Shown here: piece after piece, positions 25,747-34,939 of the stretch
Layout of the letters: every line of letters begins with the position of its first letter
How positions within the stretch are numbered: the first letter of the stretch is position 1
Assembly (NCBI GenBank): GCA_040217815.1
Contig: JBEHWI010000006.1
Coordinates: 1-64,000, forward strand
Length of the DNA: 64,000 nt
Origin: UBA5314 sp040217815
GTDB lineage: Bacteria; Bacillota; Syntrophomonadia; Syntrophomonadales; Syntrophomonadaceae
Direction of reading: 5' to 3'
The notes under the pieces: generated by a model
The model's database searches: none
What the model was told of the DNA's origin: nothing
Seen by the model: the letters and a program-made list of their open reading frames with translations, nothing else
Translations under genes and position numbers: made by a program

Positions 25747-27159
25747 TCAACGGTTGTTGATAAATTCCTCTTTATATAATTCATTGCCGTATTTTTTGTA
25801 CAAGTCAAAAAATCTCTGGTGGAATTCTTCCCTATTCCAGGGTTTCTCGATATACATCTGGTAGTCGGCCTCCTGGTAGATTTTACTCAGATCAACCGTG
25901 ACGTCATTTCTGACAGCCCACCCCTGAGATATACTCATAGGCACCAGCAGATGCAACCGGTTGTGTTCTTCTACTGCATCCCGCATACGCTGAGCTGCTC
26001 TTTCCACAACATCTGGAGGGCTGCTGGGCAAAAGCACCGCAAATTCATCTCCGCCAATGCGAGCCACTACATCGTTTTCCCGGAAGCAGTTGCGTATCAC
26101 CCGGGCGGTGGTTATAAGGAGACAGTCCCCGGCTCCATGACCCAGGGCATCATTAACCAGTTTTAAACCATCCACGTCGAAGCTTATAACTCCGATCGGC
26201 TCATAACGGCCGCTCCCCAGCCGTATCATTTCCTGTTCAAAATAGGCCCGGTTGAATAGACCGGTCAGGCTGTCGTGGAAACTCATGAAACGCAGGGTCT
26301 CCTCAGCCTTTTTGTGGTCAGTTATATCGCTTATTACCACCATGGTACCCAACTGGCTGGAAAAATCACTGAGCCGGTAAAACTTGATAATCAGTTCTCT
26401 TTCGCCGCGCTGTCCAAAAATGACTTGTTTCTCAGTGGTAATTGTAGGTTCATAGCCGCTGTAGAAAAGGAAATAGTCATTGGAGAGCCAGGGTAGCACT
26501 TTTTCTATGCTTTCCTGGGGGGGGTTGTCCGAGTAATACAAGAATTCATTTTCACCGCCGGTAATCAGGTCATGAGCAGCTTGATTCATATTTTCGATGC
26601 AGTGCTGTTGATTGATAATTACAACCGGATTGGGAATAGTCTCAAAGACAGCCAGGTACTTGTTTTTGTCATTGGCAAGCGCCCGGTTGGCCTCCTGCAT
26701 CTGAACCAGCAGGGCATCCTGCCCTTCCCCGGACCATTCGCGGCAAAACCCGATTTCCACCCGGTCAAAGAACCGATCGATTATTTCCCGAGAAGAGGTT
26801 TTGAGATCATCAGGCAGCTCGCTGTCCGCAACTACTTCCAGGAAGCTGCGCCGGTAGTATTTTATAAAACCTAAAAACATTTCCAGGGTAATGCCCCGAT
26901 AACGGTGCTTTCTGGCTTCCTCGATTCCAAATACGAGCAAAGGATCACTGTCATAGTCGTCACCGAAGTCCAGCTCGGGCACTCCTCGGGGACTAGCCAG
27001 AGCTGCAATCAGCGCCTGGGCCAGACCGTTGACGGAAGCCAACCAGGCCTCGTCAAGAACTGCGGCATAGGATGTATAGTTATGAAGTCGACCGTAGGTG
27101 TAGACCTTGGAAGCTATAATATCGCATTTGCTTTCAATTAGTTTTATGAGTCTTTGCAC
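25747..27159 (-). CDS. Diguanylate cyclase (N-terminal sensor, PAS, GGDEF)
   Basis: 470 residues, soluble. The N-terminal ~150 residues are a helical domain resembling RsbR/RsbU-type N-terminal sensors; a PAS domain follows (about 165-285), then GGDEF from about 300. The active site GGDEF is intact, and RxxD (REND) lies five residues before it, so product inhibition by c-di-GMP is expected. It would make c-di-GMP from GTP. The start is GTG at 27159, and the ribosome site is moderate (GAGAGGGG). Confidence 0.9.
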   Translation of the reverse strand: MQRLIKLIESKCDIIASKVYTYGRLHNYTSYAAVLDEAWLASVNGLAQALIAALASPRGVPELDFGDDYDSDPLLVFGIEEARKHRYRGITLEMFLGFIKYYRRSFLEVVADSELPDDLKTSSREIIDRFFDRVEIGFCREWSGEGQDALLVQMQEANRALANDKNKYLAVFETIPNPVVIINQQHCIENMNQAAHDLITGGENEFLYYSDNPPQESIEKVLPWLSNDYFLFYSGYEPTITTEKQVIFGQRGERELIIKFYRLSDFSSQLGTMVVISDITDHKKAEETLRFMSFHDSLTGLFNRAYFEQEMIRLGSGRYEPIGVISFDVDGLKLVNDALGHGAGDCLLITTARVIRNCFRENDVVARIGGDEFAVLLPSSPPDVVERAAQRMRDAVEEHNRLHLLVPMSISQGWAVRNDVTVDLSKIYQEADYQMYIEKPWNREEFHQRFFDLYKKYGNELYKEEFINNR

Positions 27160-27384
27160 GGGTCTGTTTTGCCCCTCTCTTTTCCGTTCCCATCATTTCA
27201 CATTAAGGAGTTAAAGGGGTTTTCGCGTCGATAGGGTTGAGAGCAATTAGCGGGTATAAGGAACTCAAAGGCACGTGTTATATATTGTAATTATTAGAAT
27301 TTTATGGAGCTTAAGGTTATTTTACTGGGTTTTTAATCCTATAGCTTAATATACCTTCTGGACTCCTCTTTTGTCTACTACCTG

Positions 27385-28005
27385 TTAGTCATTAGTTTTG
27401 TGGCGGTGGTTGGTAATTACCCTTTTAAGATAATATATGACCAGGAGCAACACCAGAAGCAAAGCAATCCACTGCCCGGCTGCCGGAAGCAAGGGACCTA
27501 TATCTTCCCAAGAATCTCCGAACCAGTATCCCACGCCCAAATTGAAAGCAGCCCAAAGCAGTTCACCTAAGGCCGCTGCAAGCATGAAACGGGCCAGTTT
27601 AAAATTGGTGGTGCCGCTAATGATATTGATGGCCAGTGATAAAGCAGAGACTGGAAAGCGAGTAAAGGTTATGGTTAAAGCCCCATATTTGTCAAAAAAA
27701 CGGCCGGCTTTGTGGAGGCGTGGTTGAATGGAATGGCGAAAGGTGGGAAAGCGCTCGTTCATCCTGTTTCCCAAAAAACGCCATATCAAATAGCTGGTAA
27801 TATCACCAGTTACTAAAAAAGCCCATACCATCAGAGCCAGCCATCCCAGGCTGTACTCCCCGGCATAAGCAAAAGCCCCGGCCGCCATTACCATAAAGTT
27901 GGCGCCGATCGGAATGCCATTGGTCTGCAGGATTATGGCCGCCCCCAAGAGTCCAATTCCATATTGGCGCAGCCATTCGATTAATACTGATAAATAGGCG
28001 CTCAT
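27385..28005 (-). CDS. DedA-family membrane protein
   Basis: 206 residues, five to six spans. DedA/VTT-type features: the hydrophobic re-entrant region, GDITSYLIWRFLGNRM, and FTRFPVSALSLAINIISGTTNF, with the conserved Arg. DedA proteins affect lipid-carrier or phospholipid flipping and membrane potential. It overlaps the upstream gene by 4 bases, so the two are coupled. Confidence 0.85.
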   Translation of the reverse strand: MSAYLSVLIEWLRQYGIGLLGAAIILQTNGIPIGANFMVMAAGAFAYAGEYSLGWLALMVWAFLVTGDITSYLIWRFLGNRMNERFPTFRHSIQPRLHKAGRFFDKYGALTITFTRFPVSALSLAINIISGTTNFKLARFMLAAALGELLWAAFNLGVGYWFGDSWEDIGPLLPAAGQWIALLLVLLLVIYYLKRVITNHRHKTND

Positions 28006-28367
28006 GGCCCCGGCCTCGCCTGTTCATCCGGAGAATGAAGTTCCATCAAGCCGCGTCTCATGTCCTCCCTTGATTTATGGTATTTTTCCTTAAGCTGCTG
28101 CAAGGGGAGTTTTTCATCACCAGGTTGGGGTTCAATATTCAGAGCCGTAAAAACCTGACTGACTGGAATTCCATATTTCTGGGCAACTTCCTCCGCGGTC
28201 ATCCAATTATGTAAATGAAGATTGCCCAGTTCACGGCTCTCTACTCCGGGTTTGCCCATGCCTTTGTAGAGGCGGCGGATCTGGATAGACTGCCAGAACA
28301 GGGCTCCTACCAACAATATCACTATTACAAGCAGCAGAGTGATCTTTAAAGGTTTTTTCATTTCCAT
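28002..28367 (-). CDS. Hypothetical membrane-anchored protein with HTH-like segment, 121 aa
   Basis: One N-terminal span (LKITLLLVIVILLVGALFW) followed by a soluble part with HNWMTAEEVAQKYGIP and VSQVFTALNIEP, which resembles a small helix-turn-helix or SHOCT-like module, and then a charged tail. AAAGGAAAGCAT precedes the ATG. It overlaps the DedA gene at GTGA/ATGA-type spacing and forms a two-gene operon. The combination of a membrane-anchored helical module with DedA is not one I recognise. Confidence 0.6.
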   Translation of the reverse strand: MEMKKPLKITLLLVIVILLVGALFWQSIQIRRLYKGMGKPGVESRELGNLHLHNWMTAEEVAQKYGIPVSQVFTALNIEPQPGDEKLPLQQLKEKYHKSREDMRRGLMELHSPDEQARPGP

Positions 28368-28444
28368 ATGCTTTCCTTTACTTCGTAACTAGAACATATA
28401 AATATAGGATATATTAATTGAATACGAGCAGACTCCCAAGTATA

Positions 28445-29032
28445 TTACCTTTTGGGCAGGAGTTCTTCCAACACGGTGCAATGTACTTTATATGCTGCCT
28501 GGTCGAACAAGACCACTCGAATTAATTGCAGGCTTTTAAAACCAGGCAGGCATTTCAATATAATGGACAGCATCACCCGGGCGGCATCTTTTAGAGGATA
28601 TCCGTAAATCCCGGTTGATATGGCTGGGAAGCCGATAGAACGAATCTTTTTTCCTTCAGCCAGAGCCAGCGCATTGCGATAGCAGTCTGAAAGCAGCCGG
28701 TCTTCCGGTTGATCCCTCCCATACACGGGGCCCACACAGTGAATGATAAAACGCTGGGGCAGCTGATAGGCTCCCGTTGCCACCGCTCCACCGGTTCTTA
28801 AGGGAGCCAGGGCTCCGCTCTCCTTTTTTAATTCCGGACCAGCAGCGCGATGAATTGCTCCATCAACACCCCCGCCGCCTCGCAAACTGGAATTGGCTGC
28901 ATTTACGATAGCCTCCAGATCATCCTGGCGGGTGATATCGCCTTGTATTATCTGAATAACAATCCCATTAACAATCCATTCCACTTTCTTATTCTCCACT
29001 TTAGCCTTACCAATCTCAATAGTCGGGTTCAA
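28445..29032 (-). CDS. Macrodomain protein (O-acetyl-ADP-ribose deacetylase type)
   Basis: A soluble ADP-ribose-binding hydrolase. The macrodomain begins at IIQGDITRQ; AIVNAANSSLRGGGGVDGAIHRAAG is the ADP-ribose loop (shown here as NAANSSL and GGGGVDGAIH) and STGIYGYP is the phosphate loop. Domain length of about 175 is normal. The N-terminal ~15 residues are extra and the TTG start at 29032 has a weak ribosome site, so the start is uncertain. Probably reverses ADP-ribosylation or processes O-acetyl-ADP-ribose. Confidence 0.9.
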   Translation of the reverse strand: MNPTIEIGKAKVENKKVEWIVNGIVIQIIQGDITRQDDLEAIVNAANSSLRGGGGVDGAIHRAAGPELKKESGALAPLRTGGAVATGAYQLPQRFIIHCVGPVYGRDQPEDRLLSDCYRNALALAEGKKIRSIGFPAISTGIYGYPLKDAARVMLSIILKCLPGFKSLQLIRVVLFDQAAYKVHCTVLEELLPKR

Positions 29033-29316
29033 TCAGCCACGGCCTGGAGCAGTTTTTGAATGTCCCCTGCTGATAAGCCCATCATCATATAGTAAAATTT
29101 TCATTCAAACTCGAGCGAAAATCAATATTCGCCTGGTGATTATCAGCAATGTTCAGCGTAAAATTCATTGATCCCGCAGGGTGAATCTGGTGCATCACGC
29201 TCAAGGCATCAGCATCTGCTTATAATGTATATAGCCGGTCTTCAGCTAAAGGTTTATAATGGCAAGAAAGGCCCATTTTAACTAGTTCAGGAGAAGGAAA
29301 CGAGGAGGCCCTAGCA

Positions 29317-30063
29317 ATGGCAAAAATATTTGCCTATGTGTCAGCCCTGGCTTACATCCTTATGGTCGGAATAAACGCCATAGCCAATATTCTGCCTTTA
29401 AATAACCTTACAACCAGCCAGGTAAGCGGCAGCCTGCACCTACTTTTTGTTCCTGCCGGCTGGGCTTTTTTCATTTGGGGTCTTATCTACCTGCTTCTAG
29501 CCGGATTCGTATATTATCTTTTCAGCACGCCGGAGGACTTTGAAACCACCCGGCCGGTATCAATCCTTTTTATTATCAGCTGCTTTTTAAACGCCGCCTG
29601 GATCGTCGCCTGGCACTACCTACGGTTCGGATGGAGCCTGATAATTCTTCTGGCCTTGCTATTAACCCTGGTTATCATCTACCATAGATTGGACCACCGG
29701 GATTTTATAATGCCCACTTTCAAAGAGAAATACATGCTGATTCTTCCCTTTGCCATTTATTCGGCCTGGGTGGCGGTGGCATCCCTGGCTCACCTCAATA
29801 TAAACCTCAAACTTTTGGCCGGTTCCGGATTCGAGATGGTGGCCGCCATGATTTCCCTGGGAATAGCAGTAGCCATTTGTTCACTGGTGCTGGCTGTTCG
29901 ACGCGATCATGCCTGGGGGCTGGTCTTTATGTGGGCCCTGGCAGGAATCGCCTGGCAGCAAAGGGCCTATCCTCTGCTCTTCATCGCTGCCGGGGTTGGC
30001 GTTCTTGTAATAGCAGCGGTAATGATCCAGGTCTATTTGAACAGCCGCCGATCGTTTTTCTAG
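29317..30063 (+). CDS. TspO/MBR-like tryptophan-rich membrane protein
   Basis: 248 residues with about seven hydrophobic segments. The segment FVPAGWAFFIWGLIYLLL and later WHYLRFGWSLIILL match the TspO/tryptophan-rich sensory protein pattern, but the protein is about 90 residues longer than ordinary TspO, so it belongs to the longer branch. It might bind porphyrin or similar ligands; this is unproven. GAGGAGG precedes the ATG. A 52-bp-unit element starts one base after the stop codon. Confidence 0.65.
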   Translation: MAKIFAYVSALAYILMVGINAIANILPLNNLTTSQVSGSLHLLFVPAGWAFFIWGLIYLLLAGFVYYLFSTPEDFETTRPVSILFIISCFLNAAWIVAWHYLRFGWSLIILLALLLTLVIIYHRLDHRDFIMPTFKEKYMLILPFAIYSAWVAVASLAHLNINLKLLAGSGFEMVAAMISLGIAVAICSLVLAVRRDHAWGLVFMWALAGIAWQQRAYPLLFIAAGVGVLVIAAVMIQVYLNSRRSFF

Positions 30064-30229
30064 TACTCTATTAACCTAAGAGTTTAAATTATCCGCCGAG
30101 AAAAATTTTCGCAGGGAGAGGCGGGCGGCGGCTCCTTGCCGTCCTGGCACCGCCGCATTAGCCCGTCCGTGGGCGTCTCACGGCTCTTTGCCGTCCTGGC
30201 ACCGCCGTATTAGCCCATCCGTGGGCGTC
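30064..30229. mobile_element. MITE-like element, copy 2 (two 52-bp units, right end missing)
   Basis: The left end (AGTACTCT...CCTAAGAGTTTAAA) matches the left end of copy 1 loosely, followed by the same CCGCCGAG...TTCGCAGGGAGAGGCGG block, then 52-bp units at 30130 and 30182. It stops abruptly at the 3' end of the GGDEF gene, whose TGA stop lies in its last bases. There is no matching right inverted repeat, so it is truncated. Confidence 0.65.
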
Positions 30230-31304
30230 ACATTCCTATCCGGTTGCGTCCCAGCCGTTTTGCCGAATATAAACAGCGGTCTGCCTTTTCCACTAGCTGT
30301 TGTATGTTTTCCTCATGGAGTTCAGCTACCCCTCCGCTGATTGTTACCTGAACCTGCCGCTTGAACTGGCTGCGTTCGATCTCAGCCCGCAGGCGGTTGG
30401 CCAGCATATATGATTCAGCCAGCCCGGTCTCGGAGCAGACAATAATAAACTCCTCGCCCCCATACCTGCCGATAGTGTCAGTATTGCGCACACTTTGCTG
30501 AAGTATCTCGGCAATTTGTTTTAACACGTAATCCCCGTACTGGTGGCCCTGAGTGTCGTTCAATTTCTTAAAATGATCGATGTCCAACATTATAACCGAC
30601 AGCTTGCGTTTATAGCGCCGGGCTTTGGATATCTCTTCTTCCAGGCGCTGACGGACAAAGCGGTGGTTGTACAGGCCGGTCAATCCATCGGTAATGGCTA
30701 TCTCTTCCATACTCTGAGCATACTGTTTGACCCTCTGCTGTTCCAGACGATACCCATCGGCAAACACGGCAAAGAGTAGTATAAGAGTGACAACTGATAA
30801 ATTAAATCCCAATAAAACATTTACGTAGCGCTGGCCAGGAGAATTAAAATAAGTGATGGCCTGGGGATATAAGTATTCCAGGCTGATCAAACCGGAAAGA
30901 AGCAGTATAAAAATGAGCAGCAGATAATGCCGCAGACGACCGGTATTGACCATAGCAGCCAGAATACCGATGAATATCAAGAAATACTGACTGCCGCCAG
31001 TGCTGCCACCGTTGTATATCCAGAGCACCGGGGCCATAATTATCATGGCTATAGTGCAGACCAGGACAGGCAGGTGAAAAGCTTTCTTTTTGCGCGATAT
31101 ATAAAAGCAGAAAGCCATCAAAAAGCCAAGGGACAGAGGAGCAAGAACTAAAATGAGAGGAAGCTTGATAATGAAGTTTACAATACTGAGTAAGATAGAA
31201 GAAAAAAAGGCAATAAGAGAAAAGATATTGAACAACCGGTGTTCAAGGCAAAAAGACTCTGAGTAACCGACCAGCAGACGCAGAAAATCTCTTCGGTTTG
31301 GCAA
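30228..31304 (-). CDS. Membrane diguanylate cyclase (6 TM + GGDEF)
   Basis: 358 residues: about six spans (30-185) acting as a membrane sensor, then a GGDEF domain with the catalytic GGEEF and an intact I-site RNTD five residues ahead. Makes c-di-GMP. The TTG start follows GGGGTAAT. The C-terminus (SAKRLGRNRIGM) is near the normal end, but the stop codon TGA is supplied by the abutting repeat element, so a few native residues may have been lost. Confidence 0.88.
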   Translation of the reverse strand: MPNRRDFLRLLVGYSESFCLEHRLFNIFSLIAFFSSILLSIVNFIIKLPLILVLAPLSLGFLMAFCFYISRKKKAFHLPVLVCTIAMIIMAPVLWIYNGGSTGGSQYFLIFIGILAAMVNTGRLRHYLLLIFILLLSGLISLEYLYPQAITYFNSPGQRYVNVLLGFNLSVVTLILLFAVFADGYRLEQQRVKQYAQSMEEIAITDGLTGLYNHRFVRQRLEEEISKARRYKRKLSVIMLDIDHFKKLNDTQGHQYGDYVLKQIAEILQQSVRNTDTIGRYGGEEFIIVCSETGLAESYMLANRLRAEIERSQFKRQVQVTISGGVAELHEENIQQLVEKADRCLYSAKRLGRNRIGM

Positions 31305-31426
31305 ATTACCCCAGCCTTTCTGATAGCCGAATCATGCACGACAAGGCTTTCTCTTGTGCCAATTATATATCCACCAGGCCCCTGTCAACAAGCGTCTCCG
31401 ACCAATTAAGGACCTCCGACCTATTA

Positions 31427-31457
31427 AGAAGGGGCGGTCTATTACCCCGCCCCTTTT
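31427..31457. terminator. Terminator downstream of the UPF0180 gene
   Basis: GGGGCGG/CCGCCCC hairpin with A/T flanks (AAGAA and TTTT), between the GGDEF gene's upstream region and the UPF0180 gene. Confidence 0.65.
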
Positions 31458-31466
31458 GTGTAGAGC

Positions 31467-31703
31467 CTATTTCTTCTGAATCTCCTGCCAGACCTCCCCG
31501 GGAGTTCTGCCTCGGGCTGTTATCACCGGAGCGTCAACTACCACTTCCTGCATGCCGGTCAGGTTTTCATCCATACCGGATATAACCACGGCGTCGACCC
31601 GGTTGAATCTGGCTTCGCTCAAGTCCATCACCCGGCATCCCTGAGCCGCCAGAAACTCTTTTACCGGTGTCAGGTTCCCTTCAACTGCAATAATCAGGTC
31701 CAT
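31467..31703 (-). CDS. UPF0180 (YkuS-like) protein
   Basis: 78 residues. The pattern 'IAVEGNLTPVKEFLAAQGCRV' in parts (AVEGNLTPV, LAAQGCRV), then DAVVISGMDENLTGMQE and APVITARGRTPGEV, is the family signature of YkuS. Small soluble, uncharacterised. AGTGGAGG precedes the ATG. Confidence 0.85.
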   Translation of the reverse strand: MDLIIAVEGNLTPVKEFLAAQGCRVMDLSEARFNRVDAVVISGMDENLTGMQEVVVDAPVITARGRTPGEVWQEIQKK

Positions 31704-31796
31704 ATTTTAAACCTCCACTTAAAGATTTTTGGTCCGGGTTTATTATTTGTTCATAAGGGCCTGTTTAATACTGGTACTCTGTTTACCCGGACCTTG

Positions 31797-33182
31797 CTAT
31801 CTTACAAAACGCAAGAGGCGTTTAAATGTCGATAAAGGTACCCGGTAAGGCGGATACTTAACCTTCAACTCCCAAGGACTTGAATTATTGAAAACGCTCT
31901 TTCTATGGCTGAAACTGTAAAAGGAACTGTCGCCATGATAGGAACCCATACCGCTGTCCCCTACCCCGCCAAACGGCAGTTGATCCGGGAGCATATGGCT
32001 GAGCGTATCATTGATGCACAGACCTCCCGAACTGGTTTCCTCTATAACCCGTTGCTGGACGGCCCGGTTCTTACTGAACAGATAAATAGCCAGGGGCCGG
32101 GGCCGGGCATTTATCATGCCGAGGACCTGGTCCAGGTTTTCATATTCTATAATGGGCAACAGAGGGCCAAATATTTCTTCCTGCATGATCGGATCATCCC
32201 AGCCGATATTGTCGATAATGGTTGGAGCTATGTAGAGCGATTTGGGGTGAACCTTCCCCCCGCAGACCGTCTCCCCCTGCTGAATCCAACCCTTGAGCTT
32301 CCAAAAGCGATGCTCATTCACCACCCGCCCGTAGTCCTTACTATGCAGAGGTTCGTCTCCATAAAAAGACAGCACAGCCTGCTTTAATTCTTCAATCAAG
32401 GCGGCTTTGATCACCCGGTTCACCAGCAGGTAGTCAGGGGCGACACAGGTCTGCCCGGCGTTTATAAACTTACCCCAGACAATGCTGCGGGCGCAGCGGG
32501 AAAGATTGGCGTCAGGCTCAACGATGCAGGGGCATTTGCCCCCCAGTTCCAGGATGACCGGAGTTAAATTACGGGCAGCCGCCTCCATTACTGCTCTTCC
32601 CTGCCGGGTGCTTCCGGTAAAAAAGATACAGTCGTATTTCTGCTCCAGCAAGGCTTGTCCAACCTCTACTCCCCCTTCAACCAGGGTTACATATTCCGGC
32701 TCAAAGCAGGACTCGATAAGACGGCGGGATAGGGATGAAGAACAGGGGGTCAAGTCAGACGGCTTCAACACCGCGCAGTTTCCAGCTGCCAGAGCTCCTA
32801 CCAGCGGGCGCAGCAGAAGGTGAAAGGGATAGTTCCAGGGAGCTATTATGAGAACCACTCCCAGCGGTTCGGGGCGAACCTGGGCCGACGCGCCCAGGAA
32901 CCCCAGCGGAGTTTTCGCCTTGCCAGGGGCGGCCAGGCGTTTCAAGTTTTTGAGCATATACTGAATATCCCCCAGAACCACACCTATATCGGTGCTGTAG
33001 GCTTCAGCCGCTGGTTTGCCCAGGTCTCTGGCCATGGCTTCCAGCATATCCTTTTCCAGTTCGGCAATACCCAGTTGGAGCTTGCGCAGTGATCTATAAC
33101 GGAACTCCAGGCTTCTGGTTTGCCCGGTGGAGAAAAAAGCCCTTTGCCTGTCAACCAGGCTGTTTAATGGCTGGTATTCCAT
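31797..33182 (-). CDS. Aldehyde dehydrogenase (ALDH3-like)
   Basis: Oxidises aldehydes (often medium or long chain) with NAD(P)+. It has APWNYPF, the Rossmann GxTxxG equivalent FTGSTRQGR, ELGGKCP with the general-base Glu, and AGQTCVAPDY with the nucleophilic Cys. IMQEEIFGPLLP completes the set. At 461 residues it matches class 3 enzymes, and the C-terminal hydrophobic/basic tail is like fatty-aldehyde forms. ATG 33182 (MEYQPLNS) follows AAGGGGAAGGA; an upstream ATG is possible. Monocistronic. Confidence 0.9.
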   Translation of the reverse strand: MEYQPLNSLVDRQRAFFSTGQTRSLEFRYRSLRKLQLGIAELEKDMLEAMARDLGKPAAEAYSTDIGVVLGDIQYMLKNLKRLAAPGKAKTPLGFLGASAQVRPEPLGVVLIIAPWNYPFHLLLRPLVGALAAGNCAVLKPSDLTPCSSSLSRRLIESCFEPEYVTLVEGGVEVGQALLEQKYDCIFFTGSTRQGRAVMEAAARNLTPVILELGGKCPCIVEPDANLSRCARSIVWGKFINAGQTCVAPDYLLVNRVIKAALIEELKQAVLSFYGDEPLHSKDYGRVVNEHRFWKLKGWIQQGETVCGGKVHPKSLYIAPTIIDNIGWDDPIMQEEIFGPLLPIIEYENLDQVLGMINARPRPLAIYLFSKNRAVQQRVIEETSSGGLCINDTLSHMLPDQLPFGGVGDSGMGSYHGDSSFYSFSHRKSVFNNSSPWELKVKYPPYRVPLSTFKRLLRFVR

Positions 33183-33332
33183 AAATTCCTTCCCCTTCTC
33201 CATTTATGCATCTTCATATTTAGAATTATTTGTGATTTAAGGTCGATCATTCTTCCTTATTTCTACCAGTTTAATGCTACAATTATAAGTACCAAAACAA
33301 ATTTTTTATTCATGCAAGGGGTTAATGGAAGC

Positions 33333-34202
33333 ATGGATGCCAAATCACAGCAGGACATAGGCGCAGTCAAACAGAGCATAGTTGCCTTTTGCCGTGAGCA
33401 GGGAGCAGACCTTTTGGGGTTCGCTCCGGTTAAACGTTGGGAAGAAGCGGGCGAAGTTCCCAGGGAGTTTTGGCCCCAGAGCCTGTGGTCTCCAGCCCAG
33501 ACGGTGATAGTAATCGGTATGCAGATGCCTTTACCCATTGTAGAGACAACCCCATCCATTCTGCACGAAGAACTCTATAACACCTGCAACCGGGAACTTG
33601 ACCGTCTGGCCTTCAACCTGGTGCGTTTCTTAAACCGCCAGGGTTATGCTTCATACTATTTTACCCGCGATGGGTACGGAAGCCTTAGGATCTTGAAAAA
33701 GAGAATGTACGCCGCCTTCGGCCATGTAGCTGCGGCACGCTATGCGGGACTGGGAAACATTGGCTTGAGCCACAACCTTCTTACCCCGGAATTCGGCCCC
33801 CGGGTTCGCCTGATCTCGGTCTTTACCAGCCTGATTTTGGAGCCTACTCCCCTGATAGAAAAGGACCTCTGTATCCAGTGTCAGGCCTGTGCCAAGTGCT
33901 GCCCCCAAAACGCTTTAATACCCAGGGAAGACCAGCTGCTGGCTGACTATGACAAGTCGGCCTGTGCTGATATGGCTGCAGAGTTGACCCGGAGGCGCTG
34001 CTACCCATGTGGCATCTGCACCAAAGTCTGCCCGATCGGCAAAGACCGCTCACTCTACCGGCAAAAGGGTTATGCGAAAAAGTATCTTCAGGAGGAAGAA
34101 GCCCTGGCTGCCAACCCCGACGATCCCGATTACCAGTCCTGGACCCATGTCCGAAAATACGGCAGCTGGCAAAAAGACGAAAAAGAAGGTGAAAGAAGAT
34201 GA
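33333..34202 (+). CDS. QueG-like 4Fe-4S protein (epoxyqueuosine reductase family)
   Basis: 289 residues. The N-terminal half (AFCREQGADLLGFAPV; ARYAGLGNIGLSHNLLTPEFGPRVR) has the QueG-type cobalamin-binding fold pattern. Two 4Fe-4S sites are visible: CIQCQACAKCCP and CYPCGICTKVCP. True QueG reduces epoxyqueuosine in tRNA; this homologue lacks the C-terminal HEAT-like part, so the exact substrate is uncertain. The start could also be ATG 33312. The stop overlaps the next gene by 4 bases (ATGA), so it is coupled to the cupin gene. Confidence 0.8.
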   Translation: MDAKSQQDIGAVKQSIVAFCREQGADLLGFAPVKRWEEAGEVPREFWPQSLWSPAQTVIVIGMQMPLPIVETTPSILHEELYNTCNRELDRLAFNLVRFLNRQGYASYYFTRDGYGSLRILKKRMYAAFGHVAAARYAGLGNIGLSHNLLTPEFGPRVRLISVFTSLILEPTPLIEKDLCIQCQACAKCCPQNALIPREDQLLADYDKSACADMAAELTRRRCYPCGICTKVCPIGKDRSLYRQKGYAKKYLQEEEALAANPDDPDYQSWTHVRKYGSWQKDEKEGERR

Positions 34203-34939
34203 CTATCAGCAGCATCGAACAATTCGGCCTTACTTTCCAAAGTCTCCTCGACCGGCAACTTGCTTTTCCGGAATTCCTGGCTGACGGTAGGGAATTGGTG
34301 GCCGCCCTGGTAGCCAGCCGGGGATGGTTGAACAACACCCTGGCCCGTTTGGTCCTTGATGAAGCCTTCCTTCAATCCCAGTATCAATCAGGTGATCCCA
34401 ATGACATTATTCTGTTTCGCAGCCCGGCGCGCTCCTTTTCGGTTCGGGCCTTCATCTGGGAGCCCGGAGTGCTGTATCCCGTTCATGACCACGGTTCCTG
34501 GGGAATTGTCGGTTCCTATTGCAATCCGATTCGGGAAAAGAAATTCAAACGCCTGGATGATGGGAGCTGTGAAGACAGCGCCCGGTTGGAGTTAAACAGT
34601 GACGCTGTACTGCAGCCCGAACAGACCACCTATGTTCTGCCTTTGAATGAGGGTATACATCAGATGGCGGCCGCCGAAAACCTGGTAGCCATCACTATTC
34701 ATGTTTATGGAAGTCCTATTCGCAAAGGCTATTTTCAAACCTATGACATGCACAATCAGTCCATCCACAAGGTATATCCTCCCACCCTGCAAAAGAAAAT
34801 CCTTCTAATGAGAGCCTTGGGCTCCATGCCGGAGGCCTGGGCCCAGGAAGTATTACAGGAAACCATTAAGCGGGCAGGACCGGAATATGTGGCGGCCGAG
34901 GGCTACCGTGCCCTGGAGCATCAGGCTCGTATAAAATAA
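34199..34939 (+). CDS. Cysteine-dioxygenase-type cupin protein
   Basis: 246 residues of a double-stranded beta helix with HDHGSWGIVG (His-x-His metal ligands) and a later HQMAAAE/HVYGSPI for the third His, as in the thiol dioxygenase (CDO_I) superfamily. Known members oxidise thiols with O2, which is odd in an apparently strict anaerobe. It is coupled by ATGA overlap to the QueG-like gene. Metal and substrate unknown. Confidence 0.75.
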   Translation: MTISSIEQFGLTFQSLLDRQLAFPEFLADGRELVAALVASRGWLNNTLARLVLDEAFLQSQYQSGDPNDIILFRSPARSFSVRAFIWEPGVLYPVHDHGSWGIVGSYCNPIREKKFKRLDDGSCEDSARLELNSDAVLQPEQTTYVLPLNEGIHQMAAAENLVAITIHVYGSPIRKGYFQTYDMHNQSIHKVYPPTLQKKILLMRALGSMPEAWAQEVLQETIKRAGPEYVAAEGYRALEHQARIK

